A stretch of DNA of 64,000 bases from Microbispora amethystogenes. Its GTDB lineage: Bacteria > Actinomycetota > Actinomycetes > Streptosporangiales > Streptosporangiaceae. Each line of letters opens with the position of its first letter. Positions within the stretch are counted from its first letter, which is position 1. The stretch spans positions 1 through 64,000 of the forward strand of contig NZ_BOOB01000019.1 in assembly GCF_016863015.1 (NCBI RefSeq), in the 5' to 3' direction. The notes below the pieces were generated by a model. It had not been told where the DNA came from. It saw nothing but the letters and a program-made list of their open reading frames with translations, and ran no database searches. Below are positions 1 through 8,236 of the stretch, piece by piece. The translations under genes were made by a program, and so were the position numbers.

Positions 1-84
1 GAGGAACAGCACCCGCCGGCCCGCCAACACGACCGCGGCGGCGGTTGCGACGAGGCCGGCTATCGCTATCGCTACCCAGAGCAC
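1..84 (-). CDS. N-terminus of a divergent membrane-anchored protein (partial)
   Basis: Only 28 codons are in the window. A GTG at 84 on the minus strand follows a strong ribosome-binding site (GAGGAGG just upstream) and opens a hydrophobic segment rich in Ala, Val, Ile and Leu that ends in GRRVLFL, so the protein begins with a transmembrane helix. Actinobacterial membrane-bound Fe-S oxidoreductases that work with acyl-CoA dehydrogenases and ETF begin similarly, and this gene is divergent from such an operon. That identity is an inference from a very short stretch; any small membrane protein is possible. A putative operator (128-142) lies between it and the operon. Confidence 0.5.
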   Translation of the reverse strand, partial: MLWVAIAIAGLVATAAAVVLAGRRVLFL

Positions 85-127
85 ACGCCCTCCTCACCCT
101 GGCGTCCTGGCCGGTGACGCCATCTAT

Positions 128-142
128 CTGAACGTCATTCAT
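128..142. promoter_or_regulatory. Putative operator, copy 1
   Basis: CTGAACGTCATTCAT matches the core of the perfect palindrome at 326-342 at 12 of 15 positions. It sits upstream of the divergent partial gene ending at position 1. Together with the copies at 326-342 and 2685-2699 it suggests one regulator, probably TetR-type by site size, controls both directions. The regulator is not in the window. Confidence 0.4.
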
Positions 143-291
143 TGGCGTCAAGAGTGACAGGTAGTCGTGTATCGGACCACCCCTAATGCTCCCGATCACT
201 CGTGGAAAGAGCTAAACACGCTGTTGAGCGGTGGTCAACCAGCGCAGGTCACATGCTGCCGGGTTGCGGAAATGTAACAGCCATGTGTCCG

Positions 292-321
292 TTGACGCCC
301 TTCTCGGCCACGTGCTAGACA
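292..321 (+). promoter_or_regulatory. Putative promoter of the catabolic operon
   Basis: TTGACG at 292-297 is a good -35 element; a weaker TAGACA at 316-321 lies 18 bases downstream as a possible -10. The predicted transcription start would fall inside the palindrome at 326-342, the layout expected if a repressor blocks initiation. The rest of 85-385 contains no gene that I can see. Confidence 0.35.
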
Positions 322-325
322 TCCT

Positions 326-342
326 ACTGAATGACATTCAGT
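326..342. promoter_or_regulatory. Perfect palindromic operator, copy 2
   Basis: ACTGAATG-A-CATTCAGT is an exact 8-bp inverted repeat with a one-base centre, 44 bases upstream of the first acyl-CoA dehydrogenase start and over the predicted transcription start. Size and symmetry are typical of TetR-family operators in front of acyl-CoA catabolic genes. Near-copies occur at 128-142 and 2685-2699. Confidence 0.65.
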
Positions 343-385
343 CATGTTCCGCTCCTGGTCGCGCAGGGGCTTGGGAGGTGCAGTA

Positions 386-1432
386 GTGCTCGCTCTACTC
401 AGTGACGAGCAACAGATGCTCAAAGAGGTGGCCGCGCAGATCGCCGGCTCCGCAGGCCCGGCGAATCCCGGAGACCTCCGTACCCTGGACCGGGCCGCGG
501 CCTGGCGGTCCCTGGCCCAGTCGGGCCTGCTGGCGCTGCGGACGCGGGACGGCGGGAGCCCGGCCGGTTCCGGTGTCGAGGTCGCGGTGGTGGCCGAGGC
601 GCTGGGCGCGGGCCTGGTCCCGGTGCCCTATCTCGGCTCGGCCGTGCTGGCCACGGAGCTGCTCGCCCTGGCCGGCGCGCACGACGAGGCCGAGGCCCTG
701 GCCGAGGGCGGGTCGCGCACCGGCGTCCTGCTCGACGGCGACCTGTCCGCCCTGGCCGTGCTTCCCGGCGACCAGGCCGTGTACGGCTGGGACGTGGACG
801 GAGCGGACGGCGCGCTGGCGCTGACCGGCGTGCGCGGCGGCTACCAGGTGGTGCGGGTCTCGCTGGAGACCGGGTTCGTCCCGGTGCCGGGAGCCGACCT
901 CACCCGGGCGCTGCTCCGCTCCGACGGCCCGGTCGGCGAGGCCTCGCCGACCCCGGTGGGCAGCCCTCTGTCCGCGGAGGACCTGTCGCGCTGGGAGGCG
1001 CTCGCGCTCACCGCGATCGCCGCCGACACGGTCGGCGTCATGCGCGCCGCGGTCGCCCGGGCGGTGGCCTACAGCAAGGAGCGCGTGCAGTACGGCGTGC
1101 TCATCGGTTCCTTCCAGGCGGTGCAGCACATGTGCGCCGAGGCGTACGTGCAGGCGGAGGCGTCGGCGAGCGCGGTGAACTACGCGGCCTGGGCGGTCGA
1201 CGAGCTGGAGCCGGCCGAGGCGCTGCTGGCCGCCCGCACCGCGAAGGCGCAGTGCGCGTCCGTGGCCCGCGAGGTGACCGAGACCGTCATGCAGGTGTTC
1301 GGCGGCATCGGCCAGACCTACGAGCACATCGCCCACGTGCACACCCGGCGGGCGCTGACCGACCGGCAGGTCCTCGGCGACGAGGGCGTCCAGCTGCTGC
1401 GCATCGCCGACGTCCGACTGACGGGAGAGTAG
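386..1432 (+). CDS. Acyl-CoA dehydrogenase family protein, ChsE1/FadE28-like subunit
   Basis: Encodes about 348 residues of the acyl-CoA dehydrogenase fold, FAD-dependent, inserting an alpha,beta double bond into an acyl-CoA in the cytoplasm. The GTG at 386 is chosen over the ATG at 344 because GGGAGG lies just before it and the N-terminus (LALLSDEQQ) matches the family. The C-terminal helical domain carries the ERVQYG and QVFGGIGQTYEHIAH family motifs. It is short for the family and is followed after two bases by a second dehydrogenase, the arrangement of heteromeric ChsE1/ChsE2-type enzymes in which one partner supplies the catalytic Glu. Heteromer formation is inferred from context. First gene of the operon, under the palindrome at 326-342. 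Confidence 0.88.
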   Translation: MLALLSDEQQMLKEVAAQIAGSAGPANPGDLRTLDRAAAWRSLAQSGLLALRTRDGGSPAGSGVEVAVVAEALGAGLVPVPYLGSAVLATELLALAGAHDEAEALAEGGSRTGVLLDGDLSALAVLPGDQAVYGWDVDGADGALALTGVRGGYQVVRVSLETGFVPVPGADLTRALLRSDGPVGEASPTPVGSPLSAEDLSRWEALALTAIAADTVGVMRAAVARAVAYSKERVQYGVLIGSFQAVQHMCAEAYVQAEASASAVNYAAWAVDELEPAEALLAARTAKAQCASVAREVTETVMQVFGGIGQTYEHIAHVHTRRALTDRQVLGDEGVQLLRIADVRLTGE

Positions 1433-1434
1433 CC

Positions 1435-2562
1435 ATGGACTACCGCGACACCCCCGAGGAGGCGGAGTTCCGCGCGTCCCTGCGTGAGTGGCTCGCCGCC
1501 GCCATTCCGGCCGGCTGGGACAAGATCGACGACGAGGAGGCGGCCGTACGGCTCCGCAAGGAGTGGCACCGCACCCTCTACCGGGCCGGATACGTCGGGA
1601 TGAGCTGGCCGGAGGAGTACGGCGGGCGCGGGCTGAGCCCGGTCTACGACGCCATACTCAACGAGGAGTGCGGCAACCTGAACGCCCCGCCGCTGCCCTC
1701 GGTCGGCTACATCGGGCGGGCCGTTTTCACGTACGCCACGGAGGAGCAGAAACGGCGCTTCCTGCCGCCGCTGCTGTCCGGCGAGGCGAGCTGGTGCCAG
1801 GGCTTCAGCGAGCCGGAGGCGGGATCCGACCTCGCCTCGCTCCGCACGACCGCGCGGCTCGACGGAGACCACTACGTGGTCAACGGGCAGAAGATGTGGA
1901 CGAGCGGCGGCCAGTACGCGGACTGGTGTCTGCTGCTGGCCAGGACCGACCCGGACGCCCCCAAGCACAAGGGCATCTCGGCGTTCCTGGTGTCGATGAC
2001 CGAGCCGGGGGTCACCTGCCGGCCCATCGTGATCGCCAGCGGTGAGGCGGAGACCAGCGAGGTCTTCTGGGACGACGTGCGGATCCCGGTGGACCAGCGG
2101 CTCGGCGCGCCCGGCGAGGGATGGCGGATCGCGATGACCACGGTCACCTACGAGCGTGGTCCCGCCGACATCGGCTTCATCGCGAACTACCGGCGCACCC
2201 TCCGCAAGGTCGAGGCGATCGCGGCCGAGCGGGGGTTGCTCGACCGGCCCGAGACCCGGAAGGCGCTGGCCCGGGCGTACGTACGCGGCGAGGTGCTGCG
2301 CCTCAACTGCATGGAGCAGCTCTCGCTGCGCGTCTCCGGCCGGCCGCCGGGCCCCGAGGGCTCGGTCGCCAAGCTGCTGTGGGCCGACGCGGAACAGTCA
2401 CTCCAGCACCTCGCCATGGACCTCCTCGGCGCCGACGAGATGACCGGGGTCGCCGCCGACTGGCTCAGTTCCTACTTCACGTCCCGCCCGGTCAGCGTCT
2501 ACGGCGGGTCGGCGCAGATCCAGAAGAACATCATCGCGCGCATGCTCGACATGCCGCGCTGA
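1435..2562 (+). CDS. Acyl-CoA dehydrogenase, ChsE2/FadE29-like subunit
   Basis: A 375-residue acyl-CoA dehydrogenase. The middle domain shows the FAD/substrate motif GFSEPEAGSDLASL and NGQKMWTSGGQYADW; the C-terminal domain ends in VYGGSAQIQKNIIARMLDMPR, typical of the family. The ATG at 1435 starts two bases after the stop of the previous dehydrogenase, so the two are surely co-translated and may form a mixed tetramer acting on a bulky or branched acyl-CoA. Electrons would pass to the ETF encoded at 15513-17259. Substrate unknown. Confidence 0.92.
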   Translation: MDYRDTPEEAEFRASLREWLAAAIPAGWDKIDDEEAAVRLRKEWHRTLYRAGYVGMSWPEEYGGRGLSPVYDAILNEECGNLNAPPLPSVGYIGRAVFTYATEEQKRRFLPPLLSGEASWCQGFSEPEAGSDLASLRTTARLDGDHYVVNGQKMWTSGGQYADWCLLLARTDPDAPKHKGISAFLVSMTEPGVTCRPIVIASGEAETSEVFWDDVRIPVDQRLGAPGEGWRIAMTTVTYERGPADIGFIANYRRTLRKVEAIAAERGLLDRPETRKALARAYVRGEVLRLNCMEQLSLRVSGRPPGPEGSVAKLLWADAEQSLQHLAMDLLGADEMTGVAADWLSSYFTSRPVSVYGGSAQIQKNIIARMLDMPR

Positions 2563-2684
2563 CCGCAGAAGCACCCACCCACGCGTGATCCCCAGGTGGT
2601 CGGCCGACACGCAGATCGCCGATCACTCTGTCCCCATCACCCCGACCCGCGTGCCGGTCCAGCGGACGCGCGTGTCCTCACCTC

Positions 2685-2699
2685 CTGAACACCATTCAG
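2685..2699. promoter_or_regulatory. Putative operator, copy 3
   Basis: CTGAACACCATTCAG shares 12 of 15 positions with the core of the perfect palindrome at 326-342, and its ends CTGAA/TTCAG are symmetric. It is in the 166-bp gap between the dehydrogenase genes and the ABC importer, 30 bases before the binding-protein start, implying a second regulated promoter inside the cluster. Confidence 0.5.
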
Positions 2700-2728
2700 T
2701 CGCATCGCTCGGCTGAGGAGGCCCCCCC

Positions 2729-3970
2729 ATGAGATCACGAACCATCCGTCTTTCCGCGCTCCCGGTCACCGCGCTGCTCGCGCTCTCCCTGGCCGCGTGC
2801 GGCGCGTCCGGGAGTGACGGCGCTTCCGGCGACGCCGCGGACAAACCCTTCATCGTCTACTTCTCCGGGGACTACTCCGGGGCGGTCTCCACCAACAACG
2901 CCAGCATCGACGCCGGTATCAAGATCGCCGCCGAGGAGTTCAACGCCGCCGGAGGCGTCGAGGGTCGCAAGATCGTTGTCGAGACGGCCAACGACCAGAA
3001 CGACCCCACCAAGGCGGTCAGCCTGCTCCAGCAGCGGCTCTCCTCCGGGACCAAGCCGGACCTCGTCTACCCCGGCAGTTCGAGCGCGGTCTCCCTGTCG
3101 CTGCTGCCCATCCTCACCAGGCAGAAGATCCTTTCCGTCGGCGGCACCGTGAGCACCCTGCTCAACGACCCGGCCAAGTATCCGTACCACTTCGGGATCT
3201 CCTCGCCCGGCAAGGACTACGCCCCCGCGCTCATCTCGGAGGCGAAGGCCAAGGGCTACAAGAAGATCGCCATGCTGTACTCCAACGACGCCACCGGCCA
3301 GAGCTCGGCGGAGATCTACAAGGCGGCCGTCGAGGGCGCCGGCATGGAGTTCGCCGAGGCCCGCTACGAGGCGACCGCACTCGACATGACCTCGCAGCTC
3401 AACCAGCTCCGCGCGCAGGACCCGGACGCGCTGATCCTCAACGGGTACGGCGCCGCCGCGCTCTACGTGATGCGCAGCCGCGCCCAGATCGGCTGGGACG
3501 TCCCCTCCTACTGCGACCAGCTCGCCTCCGGCTTCCCGTACCTGAAGAACCTGGACGCGAACCAGCTCAAGAACGTCAAGGTGGTCGTCTCCACCGCCAC
3601 CCTGTCGAGCAGCGAGCACCATCCCGGGCTGGCCGGCTTCATCGACAAGATCAAGAAGAGCCCGGCGGCCGACGGGATCTCGAACACCGGCTGGGGCCTC
3701 TACTCCACCGGGCACGACGCGCTCGCCCTCATCGTCTACGCGGCGCAGCAGGCCAAGTCCTCCGGCTCCGACAAGGTCAAGGCCGAGCTGGAGCAGCTCC
3801 CGCAGCCCACCGGCGCCCCCCTCTGGTACGCCGCGGGGCCCGCGGGGCAGTACGTGCAGTACGCCTACTCGGCGAAGGACCACTTCCCGACCGCGGGCGC
3901 GGACACCTTCCAGTACGTCCCGCCCGGCGTCTACAACGGTGACGGCTTCTACGCGCCCAGCGAGTCGTGA
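2729..3970 (+). CDS. ABC importer substrate-binding lipoprotein (LivJ-type)
   Basis: A 413-residue periplasmic-binding-type lipoprotein of the branched-chain amino acid/amide/hydrophobic acid uptake family (Peripla_BP_6). The signal peptide ends in a lipobox (SLAACG), so Cys24 or close to it would be lipidated and the protein held on the outer face of the membrane. The mature part begins with FIVYFSGDYSGAV and has the family's IKIAAEEFNAAGGVEGRKI stretch. The start at 2729 follows GAGGAGG. In this operon the ligand is more likely the acid degraded by the downstream enzymes than an amino acid (inference). Confidence 0.9.
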   Translation: MRSRTIRLSALPVTALLALSLAACGASGSDGASGDAADKPFIVYFSGDYSGAVSTNNASIDAGIKIAAEEFNAAGGVEGRKIVVETANDQNDPTKAVSLLQQRLSSGTKPDLVYPGSSSAVSLSLLPILTRQKILSVGGTVSTLLNDPAKYPYHFGISSPGKDYAPALISEAKAKGYKKIAMLYSNDATGQSSAEIYKAAVEGAGMEFAEARYEATALDMTSQLNQLRAQDPDALILNGYGAAALYVMRSRAQIGWDVPSYCDQLASGFPYLKNLDANQLKNVKVVVSTATLSSSEHHPGLAGFIDKIKKSPAADGISNTGWGLYSTGHDALALIVYAAQQAKSSGSDKVKAELEQLPQPTGAPLWYAAGPAGQYVQYAYSAKDHFPTAGADTFQYVPPGVYNGDGFYAPSES

Positions 3971-3977
3971 GGCCGCG

Positions 3978-4844
3978 ATGACGACGGTCTGGGCCGGACT
4001 GGCGACCGGCGCGATCTACTCGCTGGTCGCCATCGGGTACAACGTGGTGCTCCTCGCCTCCGGGACGTTCAACTTCGCGCACGCGCAGCTCCTGATGGTC
4101 GGCACCTTCCTCGCCTACGCGGGCGCGGTCACCTTCGGGCTTCCCGTGGTGCCGACCGTGCTGCTCGCCGCCGTCGGAGTGGCGGTCATCGCCCTCGTGG
4201 AGGAGCGCGTCGCGATCCGCCCGCTGCTCGGCCGCGCCGACCGCCACGGCACGCTCATCACCACGGTCGGCGCCGCCACCATCCTGGACGGCCTGGCCGC
4301 GGCGATCTGGGGCAGGCAGCCGCTGACCGTGCCCTCGGTCCTCCCGGACGAGCCGCTCACCCTGCTCGGCGGCACCCTGCGGCCGGTGGACCTGGCGCTG
4401 ATCGGGCTCACCCTGGTCGTCGGCGTCGGACTGCACCTGTGGTCCCGGCACACGCTGACCGGCCTCGCGTCCCTCGCCTCCGCGGAGGACAGGGACGCCG
4501 CCTCGGCGCGCGGCATCAACGTGCGGCTCCTCGGAGTCGGCGCCTTCGCCGTCGCCGGGGCGATCGCCGGAGCGTTCGGGCTGCTGGTCGGCGCGCGCAC
4601 GTACGCGGTGTTCGACCTCGGGCACTCCCTGGCGCTGTTCGGTTTCGTGGCCATCGCGATCGGCGGCTCGGGCAGCCAGCTCGGGGGCCTCATCGGGGGC
4701 TTCGCCACCGGACTCGTCTACGCGTTCGCCGCCAGGTACATCGGCGCGGCGTACCCGCAACTCGTGGTCTTCGGGGTGTTCCTCCTGATCCTGTTCCTGC
4801 GACCGCGCGGGCTCTTCGGCACCGCGCTCGAACGGCGGGTGTAG
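3978..4844 (+). CDS. ABC importer inner-membrane permease (LivH-type)
   Basis: A 288-residue polytopic permease of the branched-chain amino acid transporter family, with the typical N-terminal TTVWAGLATGAIYSLVAIGYN and several long hydrophobic helices. The ATG at 3978 is preferred over the upstream ATG at 3939, which lies inside the binding-protein gene and gives a non-homologous extension. The gene begins eight bases after the binding protein stops. It pairs with the LivM domain of the next gene to form the translocation path. Confidence 0.9.
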   Translation: MTTVWAGLATGAIYSLVAIGYNVVLLASGTFNFAHAQLLMVGTFLAYAGAVTFGLPVVPTVLLAAVGVAVIALVEERVAIRPLLGRADRHGTLITTVGAATILDGLAAAIWGRQPLTVPSVLPDEPLTLLGGTLRPVDLALIGLTLVVGVGLHLWSRHTLTGLASLASAEDRDAASARGINVRLLGVGAFAVAGAIAGAFGLLVGARTYAVFDLGHSLALFGFVAIAIGGSGSQLGGLIGGFATGLVYAFAARYIGAAYPQLVVFGVFLLILFLRPRGLFGTALERRV

Positions 4845-4846
4845 TC

Positions 4847-6721
4847 ATGAACGCACTCATCCACCGGTTCCGCCCGCTGGGCGCGCTCCTCCTCCTGGTC
4901 CTGCTCCTGATCGCGCCCGGCGCGGGCCTGGTCAACGGTTACTGGTCGCGCACCATCATGCTGATCGCGATCCTGAGCCTGCTGGTCAGCGGCCTCAACG
5001 TCGTCCTCGGCTACGCCGGGGAGCTGGCCATGGGACAGGTCGCGCTGTACGCCGTGGGCGCCTACGTCGCCGGCTACCTGGGCGTCGCGTTCGGCGTGAC
5101 GAACGTGCTGGTCGCGCTGGCCGCGGCCACCCTCGCCGCGGTCGTGGTCGGCCTGATCACCGGCATACCCGGGCTCCGCCTGGGCGGCTGGTCCCTGGCC
5201 ATGGTGACCTTCTTCCTGGTCACCCTCGTGCCGAACCTGGTCGACATCTTCGCCGACTTCACCGGGGGCACGCTCGGCATGGGCACGGCCGTACCGACCC
5301 TGTTCGGCATGGAGATCGTCGGCGACCGGCTGTACTGGCTGATCATCCTGGTCGTGGTCGGCTGGTTCGCGGTCGCCCGCAACCTGCTGCTGTCCCGGCA
5401 CGGCAACATGTTCCTCGTCCTGCGGCAGAGCCCGATCCTCGCCTCGGTGCTCGGCGTCTCGGTGTACCGGCTGAGGCTGCTCGTCTACGTCGTCGGCGCG
5501 ATCCCGGCGGCGCTGGCCGGGGCGCTCTTCTCGATGCTCGACGGGTTCATCGCCCCCGACACCTTCACGTTCGCGCTGGCGCTCAGCGTGCTCGCCGCCT
5601 CGGTCGTCGGCGGCGCGACCTCCGTGTACGGCGCGATCGCCGGCGCGGTGGTGATGCAGCTCGGGCAGCAGACCTTCACCCAGTTCCAGACCTGGCAACT
5701 GGTCATCTACGGCGCCTTCCTGCTGATCGCCGGGATCGCCTTCAACCGCGGCCTCGCCGGTCTCGCCCAGGACGGCCTGGCCGCCGCGCGTCGCAGGGGA
5801 TGGCTGCCCACGCTCCCACCGGCCTCGGCCGCCGCCGCTCCCGTGGACGACGAACCCGCGGCGCGGCTCGAACCGCTGCGTGGCGTGCTGTTGCGCACCG
5901 AGGGACTGTCCAAGTCCTTCGGCGGCAACCGGGCACTCGACGACGTCTCCATCGAGGCGCGGCCCGGCGAGGTCACCGCGCTCATCGGCCCCAACGGGTC
6001 GGGCAAGACCACCCTGCTCAACCTGATCTGCGGGCTGTACCAGCCGTCCGGCGGCCGGTTGTTCCTCGGCGACGAGCAGATCGGCGGGCAGCCGCCGTAC
6101 CGGATCGCACGGCACGGGGTGGCGCGCACCTTCCAGACTCCGCTGATCCCCAAGAACATGACGACGCTCGCGTTCGTCGCGACGGGCAGGTACGTCACCC
6201 ACAAGGTCGGCATCCTGCCGGCGATCCTGCGGCTGCCGAAGTTCCGCAGGGGATACGCGGCCGACGACGAGCAGGCGATGGCGCTGCTGCGGCTCGTCGG
6301 CATCGGCGACGTCGCCGGCAGGCAGGTCGACGCGCTCGCCCTCGGCACGCGGCGGCTGGTCGAGGTGGCCCGCTCGCTCGCCTCCGGCGCCCGGGTCTTC
6401 TGCTTCGACGAGGTCGGCTCCGGCCTGGACGCGAGCGACATCGCCGTGCTCGAACAGGCGATCGGCATGATCCGCGAAGCCGGCGGCACGGTGATCCTCG
6501 TCGAGCACAACTTCCCACTGGTGCTCAAGCTGGCCGACCGGATCCACGTGCTCAGCCAGGGCAGGCTGCTCGCCTCCGGCACCCCGGCGCAGATCCAGGC
6601 CGACCGCAGGGTCCTCGCCGAGTACACCGGGGCGGCCGACGGCGGAGACGACGGCGCGGCCGAGTCGGTGACCGACCTGGAGGCGTCCGAGGGTCCGGCA
6701 GTACCGAAGGGAGCCAAGTGA
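4847..6721 (+). CDS. Fused ABC permease-ATPase (LivM-LivG)
   Basis: A 624-residue fusion. Residues about 1-310 are a LivM-type permease (LNVVLGYAGELAMGQVALYAVGAYVAG; several membrane helices). Residues about 345-600 are a LivG-type ATPase with Walker A GPNGSGKTT, a degenerate signature region (ALALGTRRLVEVARSLA) and Walker B (VFCFDEVGSGLD), followed by the switch His in VILVEHN. The linker is Ala/Pro-rich. The ATG at 4847 lies two bases after the stop of the preceding permease; the long upstream open frame is antisense-like noise. Such fusions are common in actinobacteria. Confidence 0.92.
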   Translation: MNALIHRFRPLGALLLLVLLLIAPGAGLVNGYWSRTIMLIAILSLLVSGLNVVLGYAGELAMGQVALYAVGAYVAGYLGVAFGVTNVLVALAAATLAAVVVGLITGIPGLRLGGWSLAMVTFFLVTLVPNLVDIFADFTGGTLGMGTAVPTLFGMEIVGDRLYWLIILVVVGWFAVARNLLLSRHGNMFLVLRQSPILASVLGVSVYRLRLLVYVVGAIPAALAGALFSMLDGFIAPDTFTFALALSVLAASVVGGATSVYGAIAGAVVMQLGQQTFTQFQTWQLVIYGAFLLIAGIAFNRGLAGLAQDGLAAARRRGWLPTLPPASAAAAPVDDEPAARLEPLRGVLLRTEGLSKSFGGNRALDDVSIEARPGEVTALIGPNGSGKTTLLNLICGLYQPSGGRLFLGDEQIGGQPPYRIARHGVARTFQTPLIPKNMTTLAFVATGRYVTHKVGILPAILRLPKFRRGYAADDEQAMALLRLVGIGDVAGRQVDALALGTRRLVEVARSLASGARVFCFDEVGSGLDASDIAVLEQAIGMIREAGGTVILVEHNFPLVLKLADRIHVLSQGRLLASGTPAQIQADRRVLAEYTGAADGGDDGAAESVTDLEASEGPAVPKGAK

Positions 6722-7482
6722 TGCTGACCGTCGCCGGAGTCACCGGTGGATACGGCGACCTGCGGGTGCTGCGGGACGTGGACGTGACCGTGCGCCCCGG
6801 GCGTATCACGGTGGTGCTCGGCCGCAACGGGGCGGGGAAGACCTCGCTGCTGTCCGCCGTCGCGGGACTGCTGCCCACCGTCAGCCAGGGCAGGATCGAA
6901 CTGGACGGGCAGGACATCGGCGGCGCGCCCGCGCACCGCCGGGTGCGCGCCGGTCTCGGCCTCGTGCAGGAGAACAAGCGGGTCTTCCACGCCCGCACCG
7001 TCGAGGAGAACCTGCTCCTCGGCGGATACACGCTCGGTGGGCTCGGGCTGCGCGGCGGCGCCCGCCGCGAGGCGCTGGAGAAGGCGTACGAACGCTTCCC
7101 GATCCTGCTGCAGCGGCGGCGCATGCCGGCCGGGAGCCTGTCCGGCGGGCAGCAGCAGATGCTCGCCATCGGTCAGGCGCTGATGGCCGGGCCGAAGCTG
7201 CTGATGCTCGACGAGCCGTCCGCCGGTCTCGCGCCCGCCATCGTCAACGAGGTCCTCTCGATGGTGGCCGCGCTTCGCGACCAGGAGGGGCTGTCGATCC
7301 TCCTCGTCGAGCAGCGGATCGAGCACGCGCTGGAGATCGCCGACGACGTCGCGGTCATGGAGAACGGGCGCATCATCACCGCCGGCCCCAAGTCCGCCTT
7401 CGACGACGGCGCCGTGATCCGCGAGGTGTACCTGGGCCGGTCCGGCGAAGAGCTGACGACCGGCAACCACGGAAAGGAATAG
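6721..7482 (+). CDS. ABC importer ATPase (LivF-type)
   Basis: A 253-residue nucleotide-binding subunit with Walker A GRNGAGKTS, signature LSGGQQQMLAIGQAL and Walker B KLLMLDEPSAGLAP. The ATG at 6721 overlaps the TGA of the previous gene by one base; an in-frame GTG directly before it is an alternative start. AAGGGAG lies upstream. It completes the five-component importer (binding protein, two permeases, two ATPases), driving uptake with ATP at the cytoplasmic face. Confidence 0.92.
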   Translation: MLTVAGVTGGYGDLRVLRDVDVTVRPGRITVVLGRNGAGKTSLLSAVAGLLPTVSQGRIELDGQDIGGAPAHRRVRAGLGLVQENKRVFHARTVEENLLLGGYTLGGLGLRGGARREALEKAYERFPILLQRRRMPAGSLSGGQQQMLAIGQALMAGPKLLMLDEPSAGLAPAIVNEVLSMVAALRDQEGLSILLVEQRIEHALEIADDVAVMENGRIITAGPKSAFDDGAVIREVYLGRSGEELTTGNHGKE

Positions 7483-7487
7483 GACGC

Positions 7488-8234
7488 ATGCGTTTGAAGG
7501 ACAAGGTCGCCGTCGTCACCGGCGCCGCGCAGGGCATCGGCCGCGCCGTCGCCGAGTTGTACGCCCGGGAGGGCGCACGGGTCGCGGTGGTGGACGTGCA
7601 GGCGGAGGCCGCGGAGAAGGTGGCCGCCGGCATCCGTGAGGCCGGCGGCGACGCGATCGCGGTGCTGTGCGACGTGTCGAGCCGGGCGGCGGTGAACGAG
7701 GCCGCCGACACGGTCAGGGCGGCGTACGGGCCGATCGACATCCTGGTGAACAACGCGGGGGTGATCCGCCCCGCGATGCTGCACAAGATGACCGACGAGC
7801 AGTGGGAGACGGTCCTCGGGGTCCACCTGCACGGCGCGTTCTACTGGTTGCAGGCCGTGGTCAACGACATGATCGAGCGCGAGCGCGGGTGGATCATCTT
7901 CACCTCCTCCTCCACGGCGCAGAACGGCTCGATCGGCCAGATCAACTACGCCGCGGCGAAGTCGGGGGGGCTCGCCATGGTCCGCACGGCCGCGCGTGAG
8001 CTGGGCCGCTACAACATCCTGGTCAACGCGGTGGCCCCCGCCGCGGCGACCGAGATGACGCTCAAGGTGCGGACCGATCCGCGTTTCGCCGACGCCGTCA
8101 AGCGGATGCCGTTGCGCCGTCACGCCGAGCCCGAGGAGATCGCGCCGACGTTCGTCTACCTGGCCTCCGGCGAGGCCAGCTACGTCACCGGCCAGGTGAT
8201 CTCGGTGGACGGCGGCGGGATGATGGTGCGTTGA
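7488..8234 (+). CDS. Short-chain dehydrogenase/reductase (FabG/3-hydroxyacyl-CoA dehydrogenase-like)
   Basis: A 248-residue classical SDR. The NAD(P) motif TGAAQGIGRAV is at residues 12-22, NNAGVIRP follows near residue 88, and the catalytic Ser-Tyr-Lys set appears as SSSTAQNGSIGQINYAAAKSG. The C-terminus SVDGGGMMV is usual for FabG-like enzymes. The acidic residue after the second beta strand (VVDVQ) suggests NAD+ use, fitting oxidation of a 3-hydroxyacyl-CoA in the operon. AAAGGAAT precedes the ATG. The exact substrate is not visible. Confidence 0.88.
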   Translation: MRLKDKVAVVTGAAQGIGRAVAELYAREGARVAVVDVQAEAAEKVAAGIREAGGDAIAVLCDVSSRAAVNEAADTVRAAYGPIDILVNNAGVIRPAMLHKMTDEQWETVLGVHLHGAFYWLQAVVNDMIERERGWIIFTSSSTAQNGSIGQINYAAAKSGGLAMVRTAARELGRYNILVNAVAPAAATEMTLKVRTDPRFADAVKRMPLRRHAEPEEIAPTFVYLASGEASYVTGQVISVDGGGMMVR

Positions 8235-8236
8235 CG

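Noticed and set aside
344..385. N-terminal extension of the first acyl-CoA dehydrogenase from ATG 344
   Set aside because: The extension is non-homologous and overlaps the operator; GTG 386 has a good ribosome-binding site.
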